Assembly: GCF_024181585.1 (NCBI RefSeq)
Contig: NZ_CP054258.1
Coordinates: forward strand, 1,488,001 to 1,552,000
Direction of reading: 5' to 3'
Length of the DNA: 64,000 bases
Source of the DNA: Treponema socranskii subsp. buccale
GTDB lineage: Bacteria; Spirochaetota; Spirochaetia; Treponematales; Treponemataceae
This document shows, piece by piece, positions 33,663-41,446 of the stretch. The translations under genes and the position numbers were made by a program. Within the stretch, counting starts at the first letter, position 1. Every line of letters begins with the position of its first letter. Below the pieces are notes generated by a model that saw nothing but the letters and a program-made list of their open reading frames with translations, had not been told where the DNA came from and did not search any database.

Positions 33663-34853
33663 TTATTCTTCCGCGATTCCAAAAAGAAAGCGCGTCATGT
33701 CATCGCCTATGACGCACTTCGTGTCGTCCCAGCACACTTTGCTCGAAACGGCTACGTGCGGCAAACCGTGAAACCTGACGGAAGAATTTTTTATCAATTC
33801 TCCGACAAGCGGATCGGCTACGATATCGGTATATGAACCGCCGTTTACAAGATCCATGAGTTCCCGTTCGCACACGGCTTTATGATCGCATGTTTCGGCG
33901 TATTCCGGAAACGAATTGAAAAGGTATGCCGCTTCTATGTCCGCCGTTCGAGAGATGCGCCTGAGTTCGTTTCGAATCGAACATGCCGTAACCTGCTCTC
34001 CCGCAATCAAAATCCGTTTGTGCGAAGTTTGCGCCGCATTCGCTTTCGAAGCGATTTCCCATACGCTCCCCGAATCGCTTTTTTCGCCGGAAAGAAAGCG
34101 CCGTACGACCGTAAGCATCGCCTTTCCGTCTCCGAGGGGAACGCCTGCAATGTAGGGAATGTGATACACCCTTTCCATATATTTTGCGATTTCGATCCCC
34201 GCATACGAAAGCGCGACGTTCAAGGCCGCAGAGGGGCTGCGTTTCAAATCGTCGAGCGAAAGACCCATCGAAAGGCTTGCAATGATTTCAATACCGCTTT
34301 TTTCAAACAGGGCGCGTACAGCTTCTGCGTTTCCGCTGTTGCCGAAATCGAGCGGCGTCAAGCCGAGGAGATTGATCGCATTGTTTTGCTTTTCACAGCG
34401 CTTTGAAGCCGGAGCGAAACGCTTTAAAAGCGCAATCGTCCCCATGGAGACGCCTTTATCGTAAAACACCGTACCCTTCGTGTCGAAGCCGAACGACGGA
34501 ATCCCCGTCGCTTCTTCCACTTCCGAAGCGATGCCGTCGTAATCCGTACCGATGACCATGGGAACGGGACTTCCGAGCAGCGCGATAAAAGCGGGTTGCA
34601 AACTTTCGGCGGCTTCAATCATCCGTTTGACAAGTTTTTTATCGTTTCCGAGTACCGCGTCCATATGGCGCAGCCCCGAGCAAAACACGATCGATTTCGA
34701 ATTCATCCAGCGAGGTTCATCGTATCCCAAATAATTTCCCGTACAGCCGGACGCATCGTGGATAACGATCATACCTCCGAGCTCAAAGAGCGAAGAAGCG
34801 ACTCCCGAATAATCGGGCGCGAAGGGCGGCAAGACCAAACACAAATTATTCAT
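33663..34853 (-). CDS. Nitrogenase component-1-like subunit (second)
   Basis: A 396-aa protein of the oxidoreductase/nitrogenase component 1 superfamily. The N terminus (CLVLPPFAPDYSGVASSLFELGG, IVIHDASGCTGNYLGYDEPRW) corresponds to the NifK/NifD region around the P-cluster; Cys5, Cys37 and Cys58 are candidate Fe-S ligands. Where nitrogenases have a third ligand before a GDD-like segment this protein reads ALLGSPVPMVIGTDYDG, with Ser in place of Cys. No FeMo-cofactor ligand pattern is visible, and it is shorter than NifD or NifK. ATG overlaps the preceding stop (ATGA), so the two subunits should be made in equal amounts and form a heterotetramer. Substrate unknown. Confidence 0.85.
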   Translation of the reverse strand: MNNLCLVLPPFAPDYSGVASSLFELGGMIVIHDASGCTGNYLGYDEPRWMNSKSIVFCSGLRHMDAVLGNDKKLVKRMIEAAESLQPAFIALLGSPVPMVIGTDYDGIASEVEEATGIPSFGFDTKGTVFYDKGVSMGTIALLKRFAPASKRCEKQNNAINLLGLTPLDFGNSGNAEAVRALFEKSGIEIIASLSMGLSLDDLKRSPSAALNVALSYAGIEIAKYMERVYHIPYIAGVPLGDGKAMLTVVRRFLSGEKSDSGSVWEIASKANAAQTSHKRILIAGEQVTACSIRNELRRISRTADIEAAYLFNSFPEYAETCDHKAVCERELMDLVNGGSYTDIVADPLVGELIKNSSVRFHGLPHVAVSSKVCWDDTKCVIGDDMTRFLFGIAEE

Positions 34854-36136
34854 ATAATAAGCTTTGCCTCCCTTATCATTTCGGCGACATCGGCTCGGCG
34901 GGCATTTGCACTCCGCATCATTTCCATAAGGCGGGCGACGCCTGAAAAACCGAAATTGCCCTCGTCGTCCATGATGTTGACGACCTTTTCCGATCCGGTC
35001 ATATAGCCGCAGTCGAAACCGATACACAAACAGTCGGAGTACGATCGGTACGCGAATTTCGGAGAGTCGTGATGCAGCGGACTTGCAATTTCCAAATGAG
35101 GAGCGTGCGTTTTAAGCCACTCGAAACTTTCTTTTTCAAACGGAAGGATTTTATCGACGGCGAGCAGCTTTACCGTAAAACCGTAAGAGATGAGCGTCTT
35201 CGCGAGCGCACACGGCTGCTTTACCGCTTGAAAATCGATCGCGACGGGCGTACCGTCTAAAAAAGCCGCGGTTTCACGGAGAGATGCTTTTGCATTTTCA
35301 TACTCGCGCTCGATGTCAAACGATACGTTCATACCCGCATCGGAAAGTTTTTTCGCGAGCTCTCCGTACATATCTTTTATGCCGTCGGGATCGTAGGTGA
35401 CGTACGATAAAAAATACGGAATGCCCGGATTTTTTTCCATGTCGCGGGCGGCAAAAGCAGCGGCGGGAGAGAGTACGATATTCATACCGCTCGTCCGCAT
35501 CGCATAGTATTCGTCGAATGTTTTGCATTCGCTTATATGGCGTACGCGGATACCGTTGTCGCCCATGATGCGGTAGAGTTCGGAACCGGCTACCGGAAGC
35601 ACATTGTTTCCGATGAGATTTACATAATTTTTAAAGTGTTCGGCTTCTTTTCCGTCGGGAGAAGAGAGCAGACTGTACATATTTCGATTCAGCGACACGA
35701 GCGGCGGAAGCGGCGTATCCGATTGAATCGGATTCATGTGGCAGGAACGGAAAAGGACGTCCGGATATGTTTGCTCAAGTTTTTCATCGAGCGCCGCATG
35801 ATCGGTGCCGAGCATATCGTCAAGGCAGGACACGAATAAAAACAACACGCGCGGCTTTTTTTTCAAAAACGCAAAGAGTTCTTCGATTGCACGGAAAACC
35901 TGCGCTTCGTAATCGCCGGAGACGATCTCTTTTTCGCCGATAAAAAGATAGGATACTTTATCCTTTACGCCGTTGATGATTCCTCCGAGCGCGCCGTGTC
36001 TGCCGCAGGCGAAGGGAGAAACGAAAAGCATATACACTTCCGGTACGAGGGCGGCAACGCGGATGACGCCCCAGCCGCCGTGAGCGGGGGATTCGTAGTG
36101 CAGCGTCGTCGTAAAACAGGCTGAACGGCACTCCAT
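34850..36136 (-). CDS. Nitrogenase component-1-like subunit (first)
   Basis: A 428-aa component-1 protein. Possible P-cluster-type ligands are Cys3 or Cys7 (CRSACFTTTLHYESP), Cys44 in FVSPFACGRHGAL and Cys104 in LFVSCLDDMLGTDHAAL, the spacing expected of a three-Cys half-site. Later segments include GNNVLPVAGSELYRIMGDNGIRVRHISECKTFDEYYAM and CLCIGFDCGYMTGSEKVVNIMD, as in NifE/BchB/CfbD-type proteins. A GTG directly before the ATG is an alternative start; both overlap the stop of the iron-protein gene. With the next gene it should form the catalytic partner of the NifH-like reductase. Confidence 0.86.
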   Translation of the reverse strand: MECRSACFTTTLHYESPAHGGWGVIRVAALVPEVYMLFVSPFACGRHGALGGIINGVKDKVSYLFIGEKEIVSGDYEAQVFRAIEELFAFLKKKPRVLFLFVSCLDDMLGTDHAALDEKLEQTYPDVLFRSCHMNPIQSDTPLPPLVSLNRNMYSLLSSPDGKEAEHFKNYVNLIGNNVLPVAGSELYRIMGDNGIRVRHISECKTFDEYYAMRTSGMNIVLSPAAAFAARDMEKNPGIPYFLSYVTYDPDGIKDMYGELAKKLSDAGMNVSFDIEREYENAKASLRETAAFLDGTPVAIDFQAVKQPCALAKTLISYGFTVKLLAVDKILPFEKESFEWLKTHAPHLEIASPLHHDSPKFAYRSYSDCLCIGFDCGYMTGSEKVVNIMDDEGNFGFSGVARLMEMMRSANARRADVAEMIREAKLII

Positions 36137-36918
36137 CACGCAACCCCGTTTTCAAGAGCGACGTCTTCGCTTCTCGCAAGGATTGCTTCGGCGAGCTTAC
36201 GATAACAATCGGCCTGATGTGATTCCGGAAAGGCTTCGATCACCGTCTTGCCCTGATCTTCGGCTTGCTGTACGACGCCGTCGCGCGGAATGACGGAAAC
36301 GACACTGCCGCCGATTTCTTTCAGCGCCTCATTTACGGTTTCGAGTTCGTTTTCAACGTTGCGCGAATTGAGGATGACGCCGGAATACCGCGCATAACCG
36401 CGAGAGCCGAAATTCGAAATAGCGTGTGCGATGTTCGAAGCCGCATACAGCGACATCATCTCGCCCGAGGTAACGATAAACACGTCGCGCGCATAGCCGT
36501 TTCGGATCGGCATCGCAAAGCCGCCGCATACGACATCTCCGAGAACGTCGTAAAATACGATATCCGGCCGGTATGTCGTATACGCGCCGAGTTCTTCCAA
36601 TTTATCGAATGCGGTGATGATGCCGCGTCCCGCACAGCCGATGCCCGGAGTGGGTCCTCCCGCTTCCACACACAAAATATCGTTAAAGCCCTTAAATACG
36701 ATATCGTCGAGGTGCAGTTCGGCTTCTTCATCTTCGCGCAGCCGATCGAGTACCGTCACGATCTTTTTCCCGCCCATAAGGTTTTTTACGGAATCGGATT
36801 TCGGATCGCAGCCGATCTGCATCACTTTATATCCCATCGTACTCAGCGCGGCAGACAGATTCGACGTTGTCGTCGATTTTCCGATACCGCCTTTTCCGTA
36901 AATTGCAATCCTTCTCAC
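36136..36918 (-). CDS. NifH-like iron protein (ATP-dependent reductase)
   Basis: A 260-aa homologue of nitrogenase iron protein/BchL/CfbC, which passes electrons to a component-1 partner with ATP hydrolysis. P-loop GKGGIGKST (residues 8-16), switch GCDPKSDS, and both Cys ligands of the bridging 4Fe-4S cluster: Cys95 in [10 protein letters not shown] and Cys131 in [12 protein letters not shown], almost the same numbers as in Azotobacter Nif[18 protein letters not shown] is also nearly identical to NifH. GTG at 36918 is preferred over ATG at 36924 because GAGGT lies six bases before it and [11 protein letters not shown] is the usual start. First gene of the operon. Confidence 0.93.
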   Translation of the reverse strand: MRRIAIYGKGGIGKSTTTSNLSAALSTMGYKVMQIGCDPKSDSVKNLMGGKKIVTVLDRLREDEEAELHLDDIVFKGFNDILCVEAGGPTPGIGCAGRGIITAFDKLEELGAYTTYRPDIVFYDVLGDVVCGGFAMPIRNGYARDVFIVTSGEMMSLYAASNIAHAISNFGSRGYARYSGVILNSRNVENELETVNEALKEIGGSVVSVIPRDGVVQQAEDQGKTVIEAFPESHQADCYRKLAEAILARSEDVALENGVA

Positions 36919-36944
36919 GAACATACCTCGCAGAAAAAAGATAA

Positions 36945-36986
36945 TTAGCAGTTGCTAACGATATGCTTTTCCGCCGATCCTGTCAA
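36945..36986 (-). promoter_or_regulatory. Promoter and palindromic operator of the nitrogenase-like operon
   Basis: Minus strand: TTGACA (36981-36986), 17 bp, TATCGT (36958-36963), then the palindrome TTAGCAACTGCTAA (36945-36958; 6-bp arms, 2-bp centre) over the expected transcription start. TTAG...CTAA ends recall DtxR/Fur-type metalloregulator boxes; the regulator is unknown. Confidence 0.65.
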
Positions 36987-36994
36987 GACGATGA

Positions 36995-37023
36995 TTGACC
37001 CTTGTATCTTTTACCTGTATAGT
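36995..37023 (+). promoter_or_regulatory. Promoter of the GH-A-like gene
   Basis: TTGACC (36995-37000), 17 bp, TATAGT (37018-37023), with a 23-nt stretch holding AAGGCGG before the ATG. Its -35 is eight bases from that of the divergent nitrogenase-like operon, so the two could be co-regulated. Confidence 0.65.
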
Positions 37024-37046
37024 TTTTTAAATTAAGGCGGAAAATT

Positions 37047-37943
37047 ATGATGCGACATACGCTGTTTTTGATTATCGCGGCGGTGAGCCTTTGCGCTTAT
37101 CCGACTGCGGCAGAGAAGCTGCAAAAAAAATCCGCGCCGTTGTACGGTATAACGCTCGATGCGCTTTCGTCCTCTTCAATCGATGCCGTTACGGATGCCG
37201 TACGGGCGCTTCCCGTAAAGCCCGCCGCGCGCGTCGTTATCGATGCCGATACAAAGCCGGCTGATTTTATTCCGCTGCTTTCCCGCCTGCACGAAGCCGC
37301 GTACATCATGTTGTGTCCCTGCGATTCCGAAGATATGAAACGCTATAAAACCGTCAAAGCGTATACCGCGCGTTTTGCCGACTGCGCTTTACACCTCGCT
37401 CCGTATGTCGATATTTGGGAAGTCGGCAACGAAATCAACGGTGAAGGATGGCTCGGCGGTACAAACGCATTGAATGCGCAAAAAGTCTACGCGGCGTGGG
37501 CATATTTGCATTCGCGCGGATATAAGACGGCGCTTACGGCATATATGTTCAAGCCGGGCGATCAGAGTATGACGATGGAAGCGTGGCTTGCAAAGTACGT
37601 TCCCGCGGATATGAAAGCCGCGCTCGATTACGTGCTTGTCAGCTATTACGACGAAGACAACGACGGCGAACACGAAGACTGGAACACCGTATTCGAAAAC
37701 CTGTACCGGCTTTTTCCCGATTCGCTGCTCGCCTTCGGCGAATGCGGCTTTGCGTCTCCGCACAAGGCGGGAAACGATTTTAACAAACAAGCCGATGCGT
37801 ATTACCTCATGCCTCCGTATAACGACCGCTATGTCGGCGGATACTTTTGGTGGTACTGGCAGGAAGACTGCGTTCCGCATCAAAACAATCCGCGCTGGCA
37901 AAAGATGTACGACGATTTTTACCGGATGAAAGAGCTGTATTAA
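37047..37943 (+). CDS. Secreted clan GH-A glycosidase-like protein
   Basis: A 298-aa exported protein (signal MRHTLFLIIAAVSLCAYPTAA) with the pattern of a TIM-barrel retaining glycosidase: the acid/base pair Asn128-Glu129 in DIWEVGNEINGEGW, Glu232 in LAFGECGFAS as the candidate nucleophile, and aromatic motifs YFWWYWQED near the end. The barrel is short and I cannot place it in one GH family. It is transcribed away from the nitrogenase-like operon from a shared control region; whether the two are functionally linked is unknown. Confidence 0.75.
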   Translation: MMRHTLFLIIAAVSLCAYPTAAEKLQKKSAPLYGITLDALSSSSIDAVTDAVRALPVKPAARVVIDADTKPADFIPLLSRLHEAAYIMLCPCDSEDMKRYKTVKAYTARFADCALHLAPYVDIWEVGNEINGEGWLGGTNALNAQKVYAAWAYLHSRGYKTALTAYMFKPGDQSMTMEAWLAKYVPADMKAALDYVLVSYYDEDNDGEHEDWNTVFENLYRLFPDSLLAFGECGFASPHKAGNDFNKQADAYYLMPPYNDRYVGGYFWWYWQEDCVPHQNNPRWQKMYDDFYRMKELY

Positions 37944-38098
37944 ACATCGCCTGAATGCAAAACCGAACATATCGTTTTCAAAATCGATATATTTGCCGTA
38001 TAACGACGTATCGCTTTTCCGCGCATATAACGACGATACACACACGTACCGTATTTCAACGATGCTCCCGGACGCTGTATGCACGCTTGCTTTTTTGA

Positions 38099-38154
38099 TA
38101 TAATATCGTTATATTGAACGAGAGCATAATTACCTACTTGTTTTGTAGATAATT
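38099..38154 (+). promoter_or_regulatory. suf operon promoter region with inverted repeat
   Basis: A consensus -10 TATAAT (38099-38104) has only a weak -35 (TGTATG, 17 bp upstream). Downstream an inverted repeat AATTACCTAC-N7-GTAGATAATT (38128-38154, one mismatch) sits in the leader; it could bind an Fe-S or iron regulator (IscR/SufR/Fur type) or fold as RNA. Confidence 0.55.
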
Positions 38155-38195
38155 AAGTTTTTTATATTCCGTATCAATCAGGAGTTCCGGTATTT

Positions 38196-38948
38196 ATGAG
38201 TGATCTGCTGCTCGACGTCCGACATGTTTCGGTCGATATAAATGAAAAGCCCGTATTGTACGGTATCGATTTGAAAATCAATAAAGGCGAAACGCACGTA
38301 TTTATGGGGCCGAACGGTGCGGGTAAATCGACGCTCGGCAACACGCTTATGGGAAATCCCGTCTACACGCTGACCGAAGGGAAGATCATATTCGACGGCA
38401 AAGACGTAACCGAAGAAAAGGCGGACGTGCGCGCAAAAGAAGGCATGTTTTTATCTTTTCAAAATCCGCTCGAAGTGCCGGGTATTTCCCTCGAAACTTT
38501 TATCAGAAGCGCGCTCCAGCAGCGTACGGGCGAGCGGGTCAAACTGTTCCAATTTCAAAAAGACTTGCAGGCTGCGATGAAATTGTTAAACATGGACGCG
38601 TCCTACGCTTCGCGCGATTTGAATGTCGGCTTTTCCGGCGGCGAGCGCAAAAAAAGCGAAATCCTGCAGCTGCTCATGCTGAAACCCAAATTTGCCATAC
38701 TCGACGAAACCGATTCGGGACTCGACGTGGACGCCGTGCGCACGGTATCGAAAGGTATCGAAGAATACAAGCAAAACGGCGGCACACTGCTCATCATCAC
38801 GCATTCGACGAAGATTCTCGAAAGTCTTGCCGTCGATTTTACACACGTGCTCGTCAAAGGCAAGATCGTCAAAACGGGAGATGCGTCTCTTGTCGATGAA
38901 ATCAACAAAAACGGCTTCGAACGATTTGAAAAGGACGGCGGACAATGA
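38196..38948 (+). CDS. sufC: Fe-S assembly ATPase SufC
   Basis: A 250-aa ABC-type ATPase that drives the SufBCD scaffold complex. Walker A MGPNGAGKSTL (about residues 36-46), signature GFSGGERKKSEILQLLMLKP (about 146-165) and Walker B FAILDETDSGLD with the conserved SufC variant DETDSGLD. The ATG has AGGAG ten bases upstream. First gene of the sufCBDSU operon; overlaps sufB by four bases (ATGA). Confidence 0.97.
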   Translation: MSDLLLDVRHVSVDINEKPVLYGIDLKINKGETHVFMGPNGAGKSTLGNTLMGNPVYTLTEGKIIFDGKDVTEEKADVRAKEGMFLSFQNPLEVPGISLETFIRSALQQRTGERVKLFQFQKDLQAAMKLLNMDASYASRDLNVGFSGGERKKSEILQLLMLKPKFAILDETDSGLDVDAVRTVSKGIEEYKQNGGTLLIITHSTKILESLAVDFTHVLVKGKIVKTGDASLVDEINKNGFERFEKDGGQ

Positions 38949-40363
38949 GCGAAGTCATAGACAGAAATTCCGCCGCAAAAATCGATATCGACACGTCGAT
39001 GTACGATTTTCGCTACGATGAAAAAGATTTTTACCGAAACGATCCGGGCTTGACCGAAGAAACCGTTTTAAAACTTTCAAAAGACAAAAACGATCCCGAG
39101 TGGATGAGAGATTTCCGTCTCGCCTCTCTTAAAATCTATAACGAAATGCCCGTGCCGAACTGGGGGCCGGACATAAGCGGTTTGCACATCGAACACATCG
39201 CGACCTACGTGCGCCCGAATACGAAGATGAAAAACAATTGGGAAGAAGTCCCCGAAGACATAAAAGAAACCTTCGAAAAGCTCGGCATCCCCGAAGCGGA
39301 GCGCACTTCGCTTGCGGGCGTCGGCGCACAGTACGACAGCGAACTCGTTTACCACAATATACGCGACGAAGTTGCAAAGCAGGGTGTCGTCTATTCAGAT
39401 TTCGAAAGCGCGCTCAGGGGCGAATACGCGGACATCGTTAAAGAGCACTTTATGCGCCTGATTCCTCCGCGCGCACACAAATTCGCAGCCCTCCACGGAG
39501 CGGTGTGGTCGGGCGGTTCGTTCGTGTACGTGCCCAAAGGCGTTCACCTCTCCTTTCCGCTGCAGTCGTATTTCCGCTTAAACGCGAAGGGAGCCGGCCA
39601 ATTCGAACACACGCTCATCATCGTCGATGAAGGAGCCGATCTGCACTTTATCGAAGGGTGTTCGGCGCCGAAATACAATGTCGCAAACCTGCACGCGGGA
39701 GCCGTCGAACTCTACGTCGCAAAAAACGCGCACCTGCGCTATTCGACGATCGAAAACTGGTCGAAAAACATGTACAACCTAAACACGAAACGCGCACGGG
39801 TCGAAGAAGGAGGCGCGGTCGAATGGATATCCGGTTCTTTCGGCTCACACATTTCCTATCTCTACCCCGAAAGCGATTTGGTCGGCGAACGAGCGAGAGC
39901 CGAATTCACGGGCGTCACCTTTGCGGGAAGCGGCCAAAACCTCGACACGGGTGCGAAGATGGTGCACAGCGCGCCGCATACGTCGAGCGTCATTACGACA
40001 AAATCGATTTCAAAAGGCGGCGGCGTAAGCACATACCGCTCGGCCATCTATATCGATAAAAAAGCGCACGGCAGCAAAGCATCCGTTTCGTGCGAATCGC
40101 TCATGCTCGATCCGAACTCGCGAAGCGATACCGTACCCGCTATGGAAATTCACACCGACGACGCGGACGTCGGCCACGAAGCGAAGATCGGACGTATTTC
40201 GGGCGACGCGATTTTTTACCTCATGTCGCGCGGTATTCCCGAAGACGAAGCGAGAAGCATGATCGTCAGCGGGTTTGCAAATCCCGTCAGCAAAGAATTG
40301 CCGCTCGAATACGCCGTAGAAATGAACAATCTCATCCGCCTCGAAATGAAAGGCACTCTGTAA
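38945..40363 (+). CDS. sufB: Fe-S scaffold protein SufB
   Basis: A 472-aa beta-helix protein on which Fe-S clusters form together with SufD and SufC. Typical segments: VGAQYDSELVYHNIRDEVAKQGVVYSDFESAL (about 120-150), SGGSFVYVPKGVHLSFPLQSYFRLNAKGAGQFEHTLIIVDEGADLHFIEGCSAP with the conserved Cys, and MIVSGFANPVSKELPLEYAVEMNNLIRLEM at the end. Family length. Confidence 0.97.
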   Translation: MSEVIDRNSAAKIDIDTSMYDFRYDEKDFYRNDPGLTEETVLKLSKDKNDPEWMRDFRLASLKIYNEMPVPNWGPDISGLHIEHIATYVRPNTKMKNNWEEVPEDIKETFEKLGIPEAERTSLAGVGAQYDSELVYHNIRDEVAKQGVVYSDFESALRGEYADIVKEHFMRLIPPRAHKFAALHGAVWSGGSFVYVPKGVHLSFPLQSYFRLNAKGAGQFEHTLIIVDEGADLHFIEGCSAPKYNVANLHAGAVELYVAKNAHLRYSTIENWSKNMYNLNTKRARVEEGGAVEWISGSFGSHISYLYPESDLVGERARAEFTGVTFAGSGQNLDTGAKMVHSAPHTSSVITTKSISKGGGVSTYRSAIYIDKKAHGSKASVSCESLMLDPNSRSDTVPAMEIHTDDADVGHEAKIGRISGDAIFYLMSRGIPEDEARSMIVSGFANPVSKELPLEYAVEMNNLIRLEMKGTL

Positions 40364-40372
40364 GGACCGCGT

Positions 40373-41446
40373 ATGACCGATACATTGACAATCAACAATC
40401 TGCCGACGCTCACGTGGAATTGGCTTAAAATAAATTCGACACCCTTTTCAACCGATGCTCTCTTTTCAGGCGACGGAGATCCCCGCATAAGCGCCCTGCC
40501 CCGCGGCGTCGAATACGAGCGAAACGCAAATGCGGATGCCTATCGCGATCTCGAAACGGGCTGCGGAAAAGCGCTCGGAGAGCATTTTTTTAAAGATGCG
40601 AAAGCTTCACGCATCACCGTAAAAAAAGGCGTGCACGCTGCAGAGCCCGTCCGTATCGATTTCGATTTGGGCGATAAAAGCGCTACAGAGGCATTCCACA
40701 TCATCAAAGCTGAAGAAGGAGCCGCCGTAACGGTTATCATGAGATACGAATCGGCGAGAGCTTCATCGGGCACGCAAATTCTTCGCACGATCTGCGACGC
40801 GCAAAAAGACGCGTGCATTCACTTGATAAAAGTACAGCTTTTAGGCGACGGTTTTGTACAGGTCGATGACATCGGCACAATATGCGCAGAAGGCGGCCGC
40901 GTCGAAGTGACGCAGGTAATTCTCGGCGGAAAAGAAACGTACACGGGAGCTGCAGGAGCGCTTCCTGCTTTCGGCGGCTCGTTCAAAGCCGACACGGCGT
41001 ACTTTTGCCGAGGCGGGCAAAAACTCGATTTGAATTACATTGTGCGCCAAATCGGCAAAAAAACCGACTGTCGGATGACCGCGCAGGGAACGCTGCAGGA
41101 CAAAGCGGTAAAAACCTACCGCGGTTCGATCGATTTTATAAAGGGCTCGGAGGGTTCTACGGGAAACGAATACGAAGAAGTGCTTTTGCTCTCTCCCTAC
41201 GTCGTCAATAAATCGATCCCGCTCATCCTCTGCGGCGAAGAAGACATCGCAGGCGAACACGGTTCGACGATCGGAAAGCTCGGAGACGATACGCTCTTTT
41301 ATATGCAGTCGCGCGGCATCGCAAAACGGGAAGCGGAAATGCTTATGGCACGCGCAAAAATCGCACGTGTCGCCTCAGACATCCCCGACGAAGCGACGGT
41401 CGAAAAAATCAACGCGTATTTGGACGAGGTGCTTTCACATGAATGA
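40373..41446 (+). CDS. sufD: Fe-S assembly protein SufD
   Basis: A 357-aa partner of SufB. The beta-helix core VTQVILGGKETYTG...ADTAYFCRGGQKLDLNYIVRQIGKKTDCRMTAQGTLQDKAVKTYRGSIDFIKGSEGSTGNEYEEVLLLS and the C-terminal CGEEDIAGEHGSTIGKLGDDTLFYMQSRGI with its conserved His are present. It is shorter at the N terminus than E. coli SufD. AAGGA ribosome site; the end overlaps sufS by eight bases. Confidence 0.95.
   Translation: MTDTLTINNLPTLTWNWLKINSTPFSTDALFSGDGDPRISALPRGVEYERNANADAYRDLETGCGKALGEHFFKDAKASRITVKKGVHAAEPVRIDFDLGDKSATEAFHIIKAEEGAAVTVIMRYESARASSGTQILRTICDAQKDACIHLIKVQLLGDGFVQVDDIGTICAEGGRVEVTQVILGGKETYTGAAGALPAFGGSFKADTAYFCRGGQKLDLNYIVRQIGKKTDCRMTAQGTLQDKAVKTYRGSIDFIKGSEGSTGNEYEEVLLLSPYVVNKSIPLILCGEEDIAGEHGSTIGKLGDDTLFYMQSRGIAKREAEMLMARAKIARVASDIPDEATVEKINAYLDEVLSHE

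Noticed and set aside
29441-36918. True nitrogen-fixation (nif) operon
   Set aside because: Component-1 proteins are short, lack visible FeMo-cofactor ligands, and no nifB/E/N/V or nif electron-transfer genes are present.
36925-37046. Cobalamin riboswitch before the nitrogenase-like/importer operon
   Set aside because: The leader is only about 30 nt from predicted start to GTG, too short for the aptamer, and no B12-box sequence was seen.
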